Positions 27,487-37,233 of a stretch of 64,000 nucleotides of DNA are shown here, piece after piece. The stretch's first letter is position 1, and each line of letters starts with the position of its first letter. The notes under the pieces are model-generated. The model was given only the letters and a program-made list of their open reading frames with translations, was not told where the DNA came from and did no database searches. A program made the position numbers and the translations under genes. Origin of the DNA: Granulosicoccus sp964390335 (GTDB taxonomy: Bacteria > Pseudomonadota > Gammaproteobacteria > Granulosicoccales > Granulosicoccaceae); NCBI GenBank assembly GCA_964390335.1, contig CAYMHU010000008.1, positions 69,920 to 133,919 of the forward strand. The letters run 5' to 3'.

Positions 27487-30216
27487 TTGGCTCAAGCAAC
27501 CTCCAGGCGGGCCGCGACTAAACGCAAAAATGCGTCTAGCGCCGGCAAAAAGCAGAAAAACGCGGCCGCCAGCGACCGCGATCGCACGCGTGCGCTTGCA
27601 TCGGCGTCTCTGGCTAACAGCACCACCATTTCGCAGATGCGGCGGGTATTTCGCGAGGTGGGTGGTATTGCCTGTTTTTTCACCGCAGTCATCATTGCGC
27701 TGGCACTGTTTACGTTCAATGTGAATGACCCCGGCTGGTCGCACACAGGCATCAGCAACGAGGTCAGTAATAGTGTGGGTCGCGCTGGCGCGTGGTTTAG
27801 CGATGTCGCCTTTTATTTGTTCGGCTACATGGCCTACCTGATACCGGCCTTACTGCTGGCGGCCGGCTGGATGTTGTTTCGCGATAAACGCAAGCGCGCC
27901 ACACCGGCGTATCAACCTTTTGCATTTGTGCGCGTGTTGGGTATCGCCCTGATGTTGCTCACGGCCAGCGGTTTAGCCGACCTGCATTTCGGTGTTGCTG
28001 ATGGCAGTTTGCCGCGTGGCACGTTTGGTGGTGGAATTTTAGGCACTGAAGTCGCGTGGCGTTTAGTCGCGTTTTTACATCCGCTTGGCACCACGTTATT
28101 GTTACTGGCGTTGTTCTTCTGCTCACTCACCATGGCCTTCGGCACATCGTGGATTGCGCTCATCGAAGCAATGGGTGGTCTGGTGCTGCAACTGATGGAC
28201 TACATGAATGCCGCGTTCAGAAAAATCTCTGAAAGCTGGGAAGAGAAAAGTAAAATCAGAGCGGCCGCTAGAGCGCGTCAAGCTCGACTCAAACCTAGTT
28301 CGGGCATCAGCGTTGGTGATCCCTTGCTTGATGGTGCCGAAGCGGAGGTACCAAAAACCGGTTTAGCGGCAGCTTTAGCTGCGGCCAGAGAACGCGCGAA
28401 ACAGGGCTCTTCGGTGGTTAAATCCGTGGCAAGCGGTAATGCAGCAAAAACGGATACCGTGCCCACCGATTTTGATGATGCAGACAAACTGGATGCAAAA
28501 TTCGACGCCGCATTACAGGAGGCCGATGAAGCAGAATCGTTGGCAGCCAGTAAAGCCGAGTCCCCCGTTAAGGCCGCATTAGCTCGAGCCGGTGTTGGGA
28601 AAGCCGCAACAGACGATGAACCACCAACATTAACCCAACAAGTACCAGTAGCGCCTAAAAAGAAAATCAAAATAAAACCGCGGGTGCCCGAGCAGAAACA
28701 GACCAAACTGTTTTTGGATGTACCGGACTCCGAGTTACCTCCCATTTCGTTGCTCGATGCGCCCGAACCACAGCGCCCCGGATTCTCTGAAACCGAATTA
28801 GAAGGCTTGTCGCGGCTACTGGAAGACAAGCTTGCAGAATTCAGAATTGAAGTCGAAGTGGTTGCTGTTCACCCCGGGCCTGTCATCACACGTTTCGAAA
28901 TGCAGTTAGCACCCGGCATAAAGGCAAGCCGGATCACCAATTTGTCGCAAGACATCGCGCGGTCTTTATCGCTAGTGAGTGTGCGCGTGGTGGAAGTTAT
29001 TCCCGGCAAATCAACCATTGGTATCGAAGTTCCGAATGAGCATCGCGAAATTGTGCAGTTGAGCGAGATGTTGCAATCGGATGAGTACATCGATAAAAAA
29101 TCTCCACTGACGATTGCGCTGGGTAAAGATATCAGCGGTCAGTCAGTTACTGCAGACTTAGGCCGCATGCCACATTTGTTGGTTGCAGGTACAACCGGTT
29201 CTGGTAAGTCGGTGGCGGTGAATTCAATGTTGGTTAGTTTGCTTTATAAGGCCACGCCGAACGATCTGCGCTTAATTCTTATCGACCCAAAAATGTTGGA
29301 ACTGAACGTATACGATGGTATTCCGCATTTATTAACGCCTGTTGTCACCGATATGAAAGAAGCCGCGAATGCGTTGCGATGGTGTGTGGGTGAAATGGAG
29401 CGTCGATACACGTTGATGGCAGAACTTAAAGTTAGAAATATCACTGGCTACAACAAGGCCATTCGTGAAGCAGAGGAAGCGGGAACCCCGATTGTTGATC
29501 CGTTATATCAAGCTGAATTGTCGCTTGAACCCACTGCTGCGCCACCAACATTAGAACCCATGCCATTCATCGTTGTGGTGGTGGATGAGTTTGCTGACAT
29601 GATGATGCAGGTGGGCAAGAAGGCTGAAGAAATGATTGCGCGGATTGCGCAGAAGGCCCGTGCTGCAGGTATCCATTTAGTGCTGGCAACTCAGCGCCCA
29701 TCGGTCGATGTTATTACGGGTTTAATTAAAGCCAACATCCCAACCCGAATCGCATTTCAGGTTTCGCAAAAAGTGGATTCAAGAACCATTCTTGATCAGG
29801 GTGGCGCTGAATCGTTGTTAGGTCATGGTGATATGTTGTATTTGCCGCCTGGTACAGCGGTACCGATTCGTGTGCACGGTGCGTTTGTTGATGACCATGA
29901 AGTGCACAATGTGGCAGGACATATCAGATCAACCGGCGAACCAAATTATATTGAATCCATCCTGCAGGAATCGGTGTTGCCTATACCCGGAATCTCCGGT
30001 GGGGTAGAAGAGGGTGGTGAGCAGGATGAACTCTATGATCAAGCTGTCGCGATTGTCACGGAGTCTCGCAAGGCGTCCATTTCTTATGTGCAAAGACGGC
30101 TTAAGATCGGTTACAACCGCGCGGCGCGTATGGTAGAAGAGATGGAGAATGCCGGTGTGGTTAGCCAAGTGACTGGCAGCGGCACCCGGGAAGTCCTTGC
30201 TCCACCGCCTGTTTAG
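27487..30216 (+). CDS. ftsK: DNA translocase FtsK
   Basis: FtsK is the septal DNA pump that drives chromosome dimer resolution. The 909-residue product has about four membrane segments (~55-215), a linker rich in Ala, Lys and Glu (~255-400, shorter than in E. coli), and the motor with Walker A AGTTGSGKSVAV (~566-577) and Walker B VVVVDEFADMM (~697). The C-terminal gamma winged helix (SYVQRRLKIGYNRAARMVEEME) reads KOPS sites. The start is a TTG with AGGA six bases upstream. lolA and rarA follow in the same direction. Confidence 0.97.
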   Translation: MAQATSRRAATKRKNASSAGKKQKNAAASDRDRTRALASASLANSTTISQMRRVFREVGGIACFFTAVIIALALFTFNVNDPGWSHTGISNEVSNSVGRAGAWFSDVAFYLFGYMAYLIPALLLAAGWMLFRDKRKRATPAYQPFAFVRVLGIALMLLTASGLADLHFGVADGSLPRGTFGGGILGTEVAWRLVAFLHPLGTTLLLLALFFCSLTMAFGTSWIALIEAMGGLVLQLMDYMNAAFRKISESWEEKSKIRAAARARQARLKPSSGISVGDPLLDGAEAEVPKTGLAAALAAARERAKQGSSVVKSVASGNAAKTDTVPTDFDDADKLDAKFDAALQEADEAESLAASKAESPVKAALARAGVGKAATDDEPPTLTQQVPVAPKKKIKIKPRVPEQKQTKLFLDVPDSELPPISLLDAPEPQRPGFSETELEGLSRLLEDKLAEFRIEVEVVAVHPGPVITRFEMQLAPGIKASRITNLSQDIARSLSLVSVRVVEVIPGKSTIGIEVPNEHREIVQLSEMLQSDEYIDKKSPLTIALGKDISGQSVTADLGRMPHLLVAGTTGSGKSVAVNSMLVSLLYKATPNDLRLILIDPKMLELNVYDGIPHLLTPVVTDMKEAANALRWCVGEMERRYTLMAELKVRNITGYNKAIREAEEAGTPIVDPLYQAELSLEPTAAPPTLEPMPFIVVVVDEFADMMMQVGKKAEEMIARIAQKARAAGIHLVLATQRPSVDVITGLIKANIPTRIAFQVSQKVDSRTILDQGGAESLLGHGDMLYLPPGTAVPIRVHGAFVDDHEVHNVAGHIRSTGEPNYIESILQESVLPIPGISGGVEEGGEQDELYDQAVAIVTESRKASISYVQRRLKIGYNRAARMVEEMENAGVVSQVTGSGTREVLAPPPV

Positions 30217-30261
30217 CAAACCTTGCTTGTATTTGCACCATTGAAGCAACACAATACTGGT

Positions 30262-30906
30262 ATGAAAATTCAACTACTAGTAGCGCGATGCGTGCTGGCG
30301 TTCGTATCTACGCTGTTCGCGGTCCAGGCTTCCGCCGATACTGATGTACTGGCTCGCTTAGACGCTTTCACCATGGACTTGAAAACGTTCACTGCAGATT
30401 TCGACCAAACGCTCTACGGTGCGGATTCCGAAGTCATCAGGAGTAACAGCGGCAGCTTGTTGCTGAAGCGTCCCGGTAAATTCATTTGGCGTTATGAAGG
30501 TGCAGACACTCAAGAGTTTATCGCCGACGGCAAATCGATTTGGGTATACGATAAAGACCTCGATCAAGTATCGGTTAATCCATTAAGTGATCGATTGGGT
30601 GGTACGCCACTAGTATTGCTTATGGGCGGCACTGCATTAGATGAGCAGTTCAAGATTACCGCGCTTGAAGAATCTGATGGCATAAGCTGGGTCGAACTGT
30701 TACCTATTGATGGCAGTGCAGACTTTGAAGCCTTGTACATCGGCCTTAACCAATCAGGTTTAGCGGCCATGGAGCTGCGCGATAATTTGGGCCAGGCAAC
30801 GCAAATTCGATTTAAGAATTTTAAGCCAGGTGTGGAATTGGACGATGCCTTATTCAACTTCGTGCCGCCAAAAGGCGTTGACGTAATAGGTGAGCCCGCT
30901 CAATAA
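30262..30906 (+). CDS. lolA: Outer-membrane lipoprotein carrier protein LolA
   Basis: LolA shuttles lipoproteins across the periplasm from LolCDE to LolB. The 214-residue product has a signal peptide ending VQASA (~24), FTADFDQTLYG, SGSLLLKRPGKFIWRYE, SIWVYDKDLDQVSV and a terminal ALFNFVPPKGVDVI. It sits 45 bases behind ftsK and overlaps rarA by 17 bases. The ftsK-lolA-rarA order is the conserved gammaproteobacterial one. An in-frame start 13 codons earlier would bury the signal peptide. Confidence 0.96.
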   Translation: MKIQLLVARCVLAFVSTLFAVQASADTDVLARLDAFTMDLKTFTADFDQTLYGADSEVIRSNSGSLLLKRPGKFIWRYEGADTQEFIADGKSIWVYDKDLDQVSVNPLSDRLGGTPLVLLMGGTALDEQFKITALEESDGISWVELLPIDGSADFEALYIGLNQSGLAAMELRDNLGQATQIRFKNFKPGVELDDALFNFVPPKGVDVIGEPAQ

Positions 30907-32257
30907 TCGCAATGTGAGCAACGCGGGACAACAATCCGGACTTTTTTCAGCAGATTCAGCCATGCGGCCATTGGCGGACCGCATGCGACCTGCATCCTTG
31001 GACGAGTTTTTTGGGCAATCCCATCTGCTTTCTAAAGAAAGCACGCTTCGTCAGGCATTGGAGAACAACCGGCTTCATTCCATGGTTTTCTGGGGGCCTC
31101 CCGGTACTGGCAAAACCACACTTGCACGAATGATTGCCGCGCACAGTGATGCTCGGTTTATGAGTTTATCGGCCGTGCTATCCGGCGTTAAAGATATTCG
31201 TACCAGTGTTGCTGAAGCCAAATCTATACTCGATGAAACTGGTCAACGCAGTGTACTGTTTGTTGACGAAGTGCATCGCTTTAATAAATCTCAGCAGGAT
31301 GCGTTTTTACCGCACATAGAAGATGGGACCGTGTACTTTGTTGGTGCAACAACTGAGAACCCCTCTTTTGAATTAAATAATGCATTGCTGTCACGGGTAA
31401 AAGTCTATGTATTAAAGTCGCTCGATAAAGCTGAACTATTGCAAGTTATCAATAGGGCACTCAGTGACACCAATAGAGGCTTGGGCCACTTGAATATTGA
31501 AATGTCGGTAGAGCACAGAGAGGCCTTGGCCGAAACGGCTGATGGTGACGCGCGACGCGCATTAGTGTTACTCGATTTAGCGGTAGATTGCGCCCATACA
31601 GAGAATGACGCTGTAATTATTGATGAAGAAATACTGCGCGAAGTTACTCGCGATAGCTTCCGACAATTCGATAAAGGTGGCGATCAGTTTTACGATCAAA
31701 TTTCTGCACTGCATAAAAGTATGCGTGGCTCCGATCCAGATGCTTCGCTTTACTGGTTTTGCCGGATGATCGATGGTGGTTGTGATCCTACTTATATTGC
31801 ACGTCGGGTTTTACGCTTTGCTTCAGAAGATATTGGTAACGCCGATCCACGCGCTTCTCAGCTTGCGCAATTTGCGTGGGATACTTATGCTCGTTTGGGC
31901 AGTCCTGAAGGAGAGCTAGCGATTGCACAAGCCATTCTATTTATGGCCTGTGCGCCAAAAAGTAATGCGGTTTATAACGCGTATAAATCGGCAATGCAAT
32001 TTGTGCAACAAACCGGAACGCAGCCGGTACCACCGCATTTGCAAAATGCACCAACTGCATTAATGAAGGAGCTTGGGCATGGTGATGGGTATCGTTATAC
32101 GCATGATGAAGAAGGCGGGTTCGCCGCTGGCGTGTCCTATTTTCCCGAAACTCTGAACGATACGCTGTTTTATGAACCGGTTAATCGCGGTTTGGAAATC
32201 AAAATCAGTGAGCGATTACAACAATTGCGCAAGTTAAACGAAAACGCTAAAAGCTAA
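30890..32257 (+). CDS. rarA: Replication-associated recombination protein A (MgsA/RarA)
   Basis: RarA is an AAA+ ATPase of the clamp-loader clade that acts at stalled replication forks. The 455-residue product has PLADRMRPASLDEFFGQ, Walker A GPPGTGKT (69-76), Walker B VLFVDEVHRF (~122-131), the sensor GATTENPSFELN and the family's C-terminal PHLQNAPTALMKELGHGDGY. The GTG at 30890 overlaps lolA; a second GTG eight codons later (30914) is possible, and neither has a clear ribosome site. Confidence 0.95.
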   Translation: MSPLNNRNVSNAGQQSGLFSADSAMRPLADRMRPASLDEFFGQSHLLSKESTLRQALENNRLHSMVFWGPPGTGKTTLARMIAAHSDARFMSLSAVLSGVKDIRTSVAEAKSILDETGQRSVLFVDEVHRFNKSQQDAFLPHIEDGTVYFVGATTENPSFELNNALLSRVKVYVLKSLDKAELLQVINRALSDTNRGLGHLNIEMSVEHREALAETADGDARRALVLLDLAVDCAHTENDAVIIDEEILREVTRDSFRQFDKGGDQFYDQISALHKSMRGSDPDASLYWFCRMIDGGCDPTYIARRVLRFASEDIGNADPRASQLAQFAWDTYARLGSPEGELAIAQAILFMACAPKSNAVYNAYKSAMQFVQQTGTQPVPPHLQNAPTALMKELGHGDGYRYTHDEEGGFAAGVSYFPETLNDTLFYEPVNRGLEIKISERLQQLRKLNENAKS

Positions 32258-32612
32258 TCCTTTGACACCACCCATTTAGTGGCACGCAAAACTGCATAAT
32301 ATTGCTGAATCTGTGGCCGCATCCACATCGTAGATTTAAAATGTATCCATTTAAGTGAGCTCTGCTGTGTAAATTGGGTAATGCTTGTAAGTGCTTGTCA
32401 CCAATCACTCATTAATACACTTGAAAATTCATTAATATACTTGAAAATATTGAGTAGCACGGTCAAACTCGATAGTGTCGCGTCTGCGCGCAGTAGCATT
32501 GAGTTTTTCTATGTTGCTGTTCGTGTTAGACCTGGCTCAACCAACACGCTTGTACTCATTTTTTTGCGGGCTATCTAAAGCAATATAAACATAAATATAA
32601 GGGAGCAAGAGC
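32258..32612. other. Intergenic region upstream of the BCCT transporter gene
   Basis: No gene is seen. It contains a 20-base tandem repeat at 32409-32448, described separately, an AT-rich stretch and a ribosome site (GGGAGC) just before the transporter ATG. The length suggests regulated transcription, as is usual for osmolyte uptake genes. Confidence 0.5.
32409..32448. repeat. Tandem 20-base repeat upstream of the BCCT gene
   Basis: TCATTAATACACTTGAAAAT (32409-32428) is followed directly by the same sequence with one change, C to T at the tenth base. Two adjacent copies about 165 bases before the transporter start could be binding sites for a regulator on the same helical face offset. This is only a pattern; no known consensus was recognised. 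Confidence 0.6.
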
Positions 32613-34492
32613 ATGGCGATAAAGGAACCACTACGGCAACTTGACATTGGTTTGTCTGACAGCGGTTTTTATAAAGGTTTTAACAATGTTGTGGCCTTAA
32701 CTTCAAAAGTTATCATTGCCCTGATCGTGGTGTGGGCAGCCATCAATCCTGAATCGGCTGGCAAGATTCTTGGCGATCTGAAAAACTGGTCTTTTAGTCA
32801 TTTAAATTACTATTACACTTGGGCAGTGGCGTTTTTTATTGTTGTCTGCGTGCTCATCGCGATAATTCCCGGTTGGGGAAAAACCAAACTTGGAACCGCG
32901 GACGGAGTGCCTGAGTTTTCAAACTTCTCTTGGTTCTCCATGATGTTCGGTGCTGGTATCGGTATTGGGATGCTTGGGTATGCAACGGGTGAACCTATGT
33001 GGCATATGGGCGACAATCCCGATATACGGTTAAGTGTGATGGCGATAAAAGATGCGCTGGCTGCGGCAAGTATCAGCGTGCCTGAAGGTACGGATATCTG
33101 GGCGTTCTATAAAGATCAAGTTTCTGCAGGTGCGGTTTCAGCACTGCCTAATCTAGTAGAGCCAAAAACAGCCTCCACCATTGATGCGGTATACCGCTAC
33201 TCCTTTTTACATTGGGGTTTTGGCGCATGGGCATGCTATGCCCTGGTCGGCATCTCTTTAGCTTTTTTCAGTTACTCTCGTGGCCTTCCGTTAACCATTC
33301 GCTCTACATTAGCGCCGCTGTTTGGTCGCTCATTGGAAGGAACACTTGGCCACATTGTTGATATTACAGCGGTGGTTGCAACTATACTTGGCATTTCTCA
33401 AACCATCGGTTTGGGTTTGGCGTCGTTCTCTTCGGGGCTGTACAACATAACCGGAGCAGAATGGTTAATTCAAGATGGCGAGCCCACAACCGGTTCCTTA
33501 TTGGTTGCACTGGCGGTGGTTATGGTGTGTTCAACCTTGTCCGCGTTATCCGGAGTAGGTAAAGGCATTAAATGGCTCAGTAATCTCAATATGGTTCTAT
33601 CGTTTGGCCTACTGGCATTCTTTCTTGTGTTCGGTTCAACGATGTTTGCACTTACAATACTGGGCAAAGGTGTCTTTAGTTACATCATTCATCTTCCGGC
33701 ATTAACCTTTAATGTGTTTCCTGCCGAAGGGGCGGGTAGCCCGGGTGAGTGGCAAGGGTGGTGGTCCATTTTTTATTGGGCATGGTGGATAGCATTCGCA
33801 CCGTTCGTCGGAATCTTCCTTGCACGCATCTCTAGAAATAGAACCATTCGTGAATTTGTGTTGGGCGCCATTATTGCGCCGTCATTCATGTGTTTTTTGT
33901 GGTTTGCATTACTCGGCGGCACAGCGATCGATCTTGAATTGAATGGTGGTGCCAATGGTCAGATTTATGCGAAAAGCCTGACAGCTCAGTTATACGAAGT
34001 TATCAATGTCATTCTAAGCTCTGGCCTAGCGCAAGTCATGTCTATGTTAATTGTGGTCTTGCTATTGACTTACTTGGTGACATCAGCGGATTCAGCTGTG
34101 TTGGTGGTGAACACCATAAACGCAGGTGGTGAGGCTGGTGCAGCAGGTAAAAGTCATATTTTGGTTTGGGGGTTAATACTAACGGCGGTTATAGCAGCGT
34201 TATTATTAGCTGGTGGGCTGAATGCAATTCAAGCAGCAATGATTGTTGGCGCTATACCATTTTCATTCATAATGATANNNNNNNNNNNNNNNNNNNNNNN
34301 NNNNNNNNNNNNNNNNNNNNNNNNNNNNNNNNNNNNNNNNNNNNNNNNNNNNNNNNNNNNNNNNNNNNNNNNNNNNNTGCAATTCAAGCAGCAATGATTG
34401 TTGGCGCTATACCATTTTCATTCATAATGATACTAATGGGGATATCTTTACTGAAAGCACTCATTAGAGATGGTATGAGAACGAAATCTTAG
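32613..34492 (+). CDS. BCCT-family transporter (interrupted by an assembly gap)
   Basis: Betaine/choline/carnitine transporters take up quaternary ammonium osmolytes or related compounds with Na+ or H+. The product has about twelve membrane segments, an FGAGIGIGMLGYATGEP stretch (TM3) and the Trp-rich TM8 signature with WWSIFYWAWWIAFAPFVGIFLARISR. A run of 100 N (34278-34377) sits in the last helix and is flanked by identical 55-base copies. Removing the N and one copy restores a continuous 574-residue protein ending MGISLLKALIRDGMRTKS, a normal family length. Substrate cannot be told from sequence. Confidence 0.93.
34278..34377. other. Scaffold gap of 100 N, probably artefactual
   Basis: The 55 bases before the run (34223-34277) are identical to the 55 bases after it (34378-34432). 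Two contig ends that overlap by a k-mer length were apparently joined with a default 100-N spacer instead of being merged. Merging keeps the reading frame of the transporter gene. Confidence 0.95.
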
Positions 34493-34540
34493 TTAATGCC
34501 TTGTCAGTCTTGTGGCCGGATGTATGTCCGGTCACTTGGC

Positions 34541-34936
34541 TCACTCCGATTTAAGCTTAACCTCGTTTGCTTCCGGTTCCAGTTTTGCAAACATTTCAGC
34601 CAGTAAAAACCAGAAAAAATCATCACCCGGATAACCATACAGGCGATCAACTTCTTGCCCGTTATCAATCAATATGAACGTAGGTGTTCTGGATTCAGGT
34701 TCAATATAGGTTAAATCTTCGGGCCACGGGTCTGCGGTATCGATGCGCCGGATAGGTGCTCGCTTGCCTTCAATGGTTTTGGGGTAGATATGCGCTACCT
34801 CGCGATTAAACGCTGCGCAGTATGGGCAGAACGCTTCCTCAACGACGAGTAACTCGGCAGCGTGAATTTGCGTGGTAAGTGACAAAAATACCGTTGTTAT
34901 TCCCGCGTGCAGATAGTGTAGCCAGAGCTTTTTCAT
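34541..34936 (-). CDS. Exported SoxS-like thioredoxin-fold protein
   Basis: The 131-residue product has a signal peptide (~1-25, ending IHAA), then ELLVVEEAFCPYC with a CPYC redox pair at about 40-43, RAPIRRID, TPTFILIDNGQEVDRLYGYPGDDFFWFLL. The layout fits the SoxS-type periplasmic thioredoxins associated with thiosulfate oxidation operons. No sox structural gene is present. Its closest neighbour, divergent across 152 bases, is another thioredoxin-fold gene. No clear ribosome site precedes the ATG used; a TTG five codons upstream is possible. Confidence 0.8.
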   Translation of the reverse strand: MKKLWLHYLHAGITTVFLSLTTQIHAAELLVVEEAFCPYCAAFNREVAHIYPKTIEGKRAPIRRIDTADPWPEDLTYIEPESRTPTFILIDNGQEVDRLYGYPGDDFFWFLLAEMFAKLEPEANEVKLKSE

Positions 34937-35088
34937 TTTTAAAGTATACAACCCTGTCGGGCTAAGTCTATATTCCCGTTGGTTACACTATGGCAGTTTG
35001 CTAGACTGTTAACGTATTCTTTGCTATTGGCTTACATTTTTTGCTTTTGGTGCATTGGTTTACGTTGAATCAGATTGAGGTATTGCTC

Positions 35089-35658
35089 ATGAAAAAAATC
35101 ACTATTCTCTTTCTCGTTGCAGCACTCACGCTGCTAATTAACCACAGTGCTGTCGCTGAAGTAGGCGAGGATGGATTGCATAAACAGGATTGGTTCTCAC
35201 TCACGTTCAAAGATGTGGCAGAAGACATTCAAGAGGCCACCGACGAGGGAAAACGATTGGTATTGATCTTTGAACAACGCGGGTGCATCTTTTGCGAAGC
35301 CATGCATGAATTTGTATTGGCCGATCCCGAAATCAATCAGTACGTTCGGGAAAACTATAACGTGGTTCAGTTCAACTTATTCGGTGATGAAGAAGTCACC
35401 GATTTAGACGGTGATGTTTTAACCGAAAAAACCGCTGCCGAAAAATGGGGTATTGCTTATACTCCGTTTATTTTATTTATGCCAGAAACAATCCCCGAAG
35501 ATGATTCAGATGTCGTTAAAGCTGCGGTGGCTGCGCTGTACGGATCTATGGAGAAGCAAGAATTTTTGCACCAATTTGAATGGATCAAACAAAAAGGTTA
35601 TGAAAGCGATGAAAAATTCAAAAACTACCACAAACGACGACTAACAGCGACACAATAA
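35089..35658 (+). CDS. Exported SoxW-like thioredoxin family protein
   Basis: The 189-residue product has a signal peptide (~1-23, AVAE), then LVLIFEQRGCIFCEAMHEFVLADPEIN with the redox pair C-I-F-C, and a cis-Pro-like YTPFILFMPE. This matches SoxW/thioredoxin_2-type periplasmic thioredoxins. GAGG lies eight bases upstream of the ATG; an earlier in-frame start would extend the signal peptide unnaturally. It is divergent from the SoxS-like gene, and a GNAT gene follows after four bases, probably in one transcript. Confidence 0.82.
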   Translation: MKKITILFLVAALTLLINHSAVAEVGEDGLHKQDWFSLTFKDVAEDIQEATDEGKRLVLIFEQRGCIFCEAMHEFVLADPEINQYVRENYNVVQFNLFGDEEVTDLDGDVLTEKTAAEKWGIAYTPFILFMPETIPEDDSDVVKAAVAALYGSMEKQEFLHQFEWIKQKGYESDEKFKNYHKRRLTATQ

Positions 35659-35662
35659 AACC

Positions 35663-36145
35663 ATGGCGATCACGTTTATAAAAGCAGACTACGGTAACGA
35701 AGAGCAAGCGAAGGCGGTTGTTGACTTACTAGACAGCTACGCTCGTGACCCTATGGGTGGTGGTGAACCATTAACTTCATTTACGAAAGATAATTTAATT
35801 GAAGCACTATCGCGCACACCCGGGGCATTTTCTGTTCTGGGCAAGTTAAATGACGAGTATGTTGCACTGGCAAATTGCTTTGCGGCGTTTTCTACTTTTG
35901 CGTGCCAGCCCATTATCAATATTCATGACTTGGTTGTATCCTCAGCGGCCCGCGGCCAAGGTGTGAGTCAGGGCTTATTGGGCTTTGTGGAGGCGGAAGC
36001 ACGAAACACCCGATGCTGTAAGGTCACACTGGAAGTGTTGGAAGGTAATACGGTTGCGCGCAATGCTTATGAGAAGTTTGGTTTCGCGCCGTATCAGCTT
36101 GATGATCAATACGGAAACGCGTTGCTGTTTCAAAAAAAGTTATAG
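35663..36145 (+). CDS. GNAT-family N-acetyltransferase
   Basis: The 160-residue product has the GNAT core: HDLVVSSAARGQGVSQGLLGFVEAEA, where the RGQGVSQ loop is the acetyl-CoA pyrophosphate site (R/Q-x-x-G-x-G/A), followed by CKVTLEVLEGNTVARNAYEKFGFAPYQ. The substrate is unknown. It is tightly packed between the SoxW-like gene and the oxidoreductase gene. Confidence 0.9.
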   Translation: MAITFIKADYGNEEQAKAVVDLLDSYARDPMGGGEPLTSFTKDNLIEALSRTPGAFSVLGKLNDEYVALANCFAAFSTFACQPIINIHDLVVSSAARGQGVSQGLLGFVEAEARNTRCCKVTLEVLEGNTVARNAYEKFGFAPYQLDDQYGNALLFQKKL

Positions 36146-36169
36146 TCGGTTTCCAGCGTGGAAGATACT

Positions 36170-37216
36170 GTGTCAAAAAAGGTTGTGCTAATCGGCCTTG
36201 GCATGGTGGTGGATACGCATATACAAGCCATAAAGGATCTTATTGGTGAGGTAATAGTGCACGGAGTATTTGCACGAACTCCCGAAACGCGAAAAAAATA
36301 TGCTCAGAAAATACAGGATGAGCTTGGTTATACCCCTCGAAACTACACATCATTAAATGACATTGTCTGTGACGCAGAGATTGACTTTGCAATTGTGTTA
36401 ACACCGCCGGATGCTCGGTTCGAGTATATTGATGCGTTGTCAGCTGCCAATATTGATATCTTGTTGGAAAAGCCTGTTGATCGCACTTACCTTGCGGCTA
36501 AAGAATTAGTTGAGCTGTGCGAGTCGCGCAACATCTTACTGGGAATGGTATTCCAATATCGCGCTCGTCAGGCGTCTATAGAATTAGATAAATTGGTTAA
36601 ATCTGGCGACATGGGCACGCTTGGATTGGTGAATATCGAAATACCGTGGTGGCGCTCTCAAGACTATTACAACGAACCCGGGCGTGGCACTTATGCGCGC
36701 GATGGCGGTGGGGTGCTACTGACTCAGGCCATACACCCGCTTGAACTGGCCTTGTCTTTAGCAGGACCAGTTTCCCAGGTGCAAGCTATATGCGCCACGA
36801 GTCGGTTTCATCAAATGGAGTCTGAAGATTTCGTATCAGCCAATTTAGTTTTCGCTAACGGGGCATTGGGCTCACTGTATGCAACCACCGCTAGTTATCC
36901 GGGTGATGCTGAAGCCATAACGCTACACTTTGATCATGCAGTAGCCAAACTGCATCGCACTGATTTACAAGTCAGATGGCGTAACGGTGAGACAGTTGAA
37001 TACGGTGAAGATGCTGCGTCGGCCGTTGGCGCACATCCAATGGACTTTAAGTCGGATTGGCACAAAGCCATTATTGCTGACTTTGCACAATGCGTTATCA
37101 CACGCGAAAAACCGATTGTTTCCGGGCGTGAGGCTTTGCATGTACATCAATTGATCGATGCTTTGGTGACATCATCCAGGCAACAGCAAACTATTGAGAT
37201 AGGCACTATAAAGTAA
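36170..37216 (+). CDS. Gfo/Idh/MocA-family oxidoreductase
   Basis: The 348-residue product has an N-terminal NAD(P) fold (VVLIGLGMVVDTHIQAI) and the family's DILLEKPVD motif near residue 100 with the catalytic-type Lys. Its C-terminal domain contains GRGTYARDGGGVLLTQAIHPLELAL, where HPLEL supplies the usual catalytic His. Such enzymes oxidise or reduce sugars and related compounds. The GTG used follows GGAAGA by four bases; a GTG four codons earlier is an alternative. The glycine-rich loop (GLGMVV) differs from the common GxGxxG. The substrate is not inferable. Confidence 0.9.
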   Translation: MSKKVVLIGLGMVVDTHIQAIKDLIGEVIVHGVFARTPETRKKYAQKIQDELGYTPRNYTSLNDIVCDAEIDFAIVLTPPDARFEYIDALSAANIDILLEKPVDRTYLAAKELVELCESRNILLGMVFQYRARQASIELDKLVKSGDMGTLGLVNIEIPWWRSQDYYNEPGRGTYARDGGGVLLTQAIHPLELALSLAGPVSQVQAICATSRFHQMESEDFVSANLVFANGALGSLYATTASYPGDAEAITLHFDHAVAKLHRTDLQVRWRNGETVEYGEDAASAVGAHPMDFKSDWHKAIIADFAQCVITREKPIVSGREALHVHQLIDALVTSSRQQQTIEIGTIK

Positions 37217-37233
37217 GGGTTTACACAATTCGG

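Noticed and set aside
34278..34377. Real unsequenced DNA of about 100 bases inside the BCCT gene
   Set aside because: Identical 55-base flanks and frame restoration on merging show a contig overlap with a default spacer.
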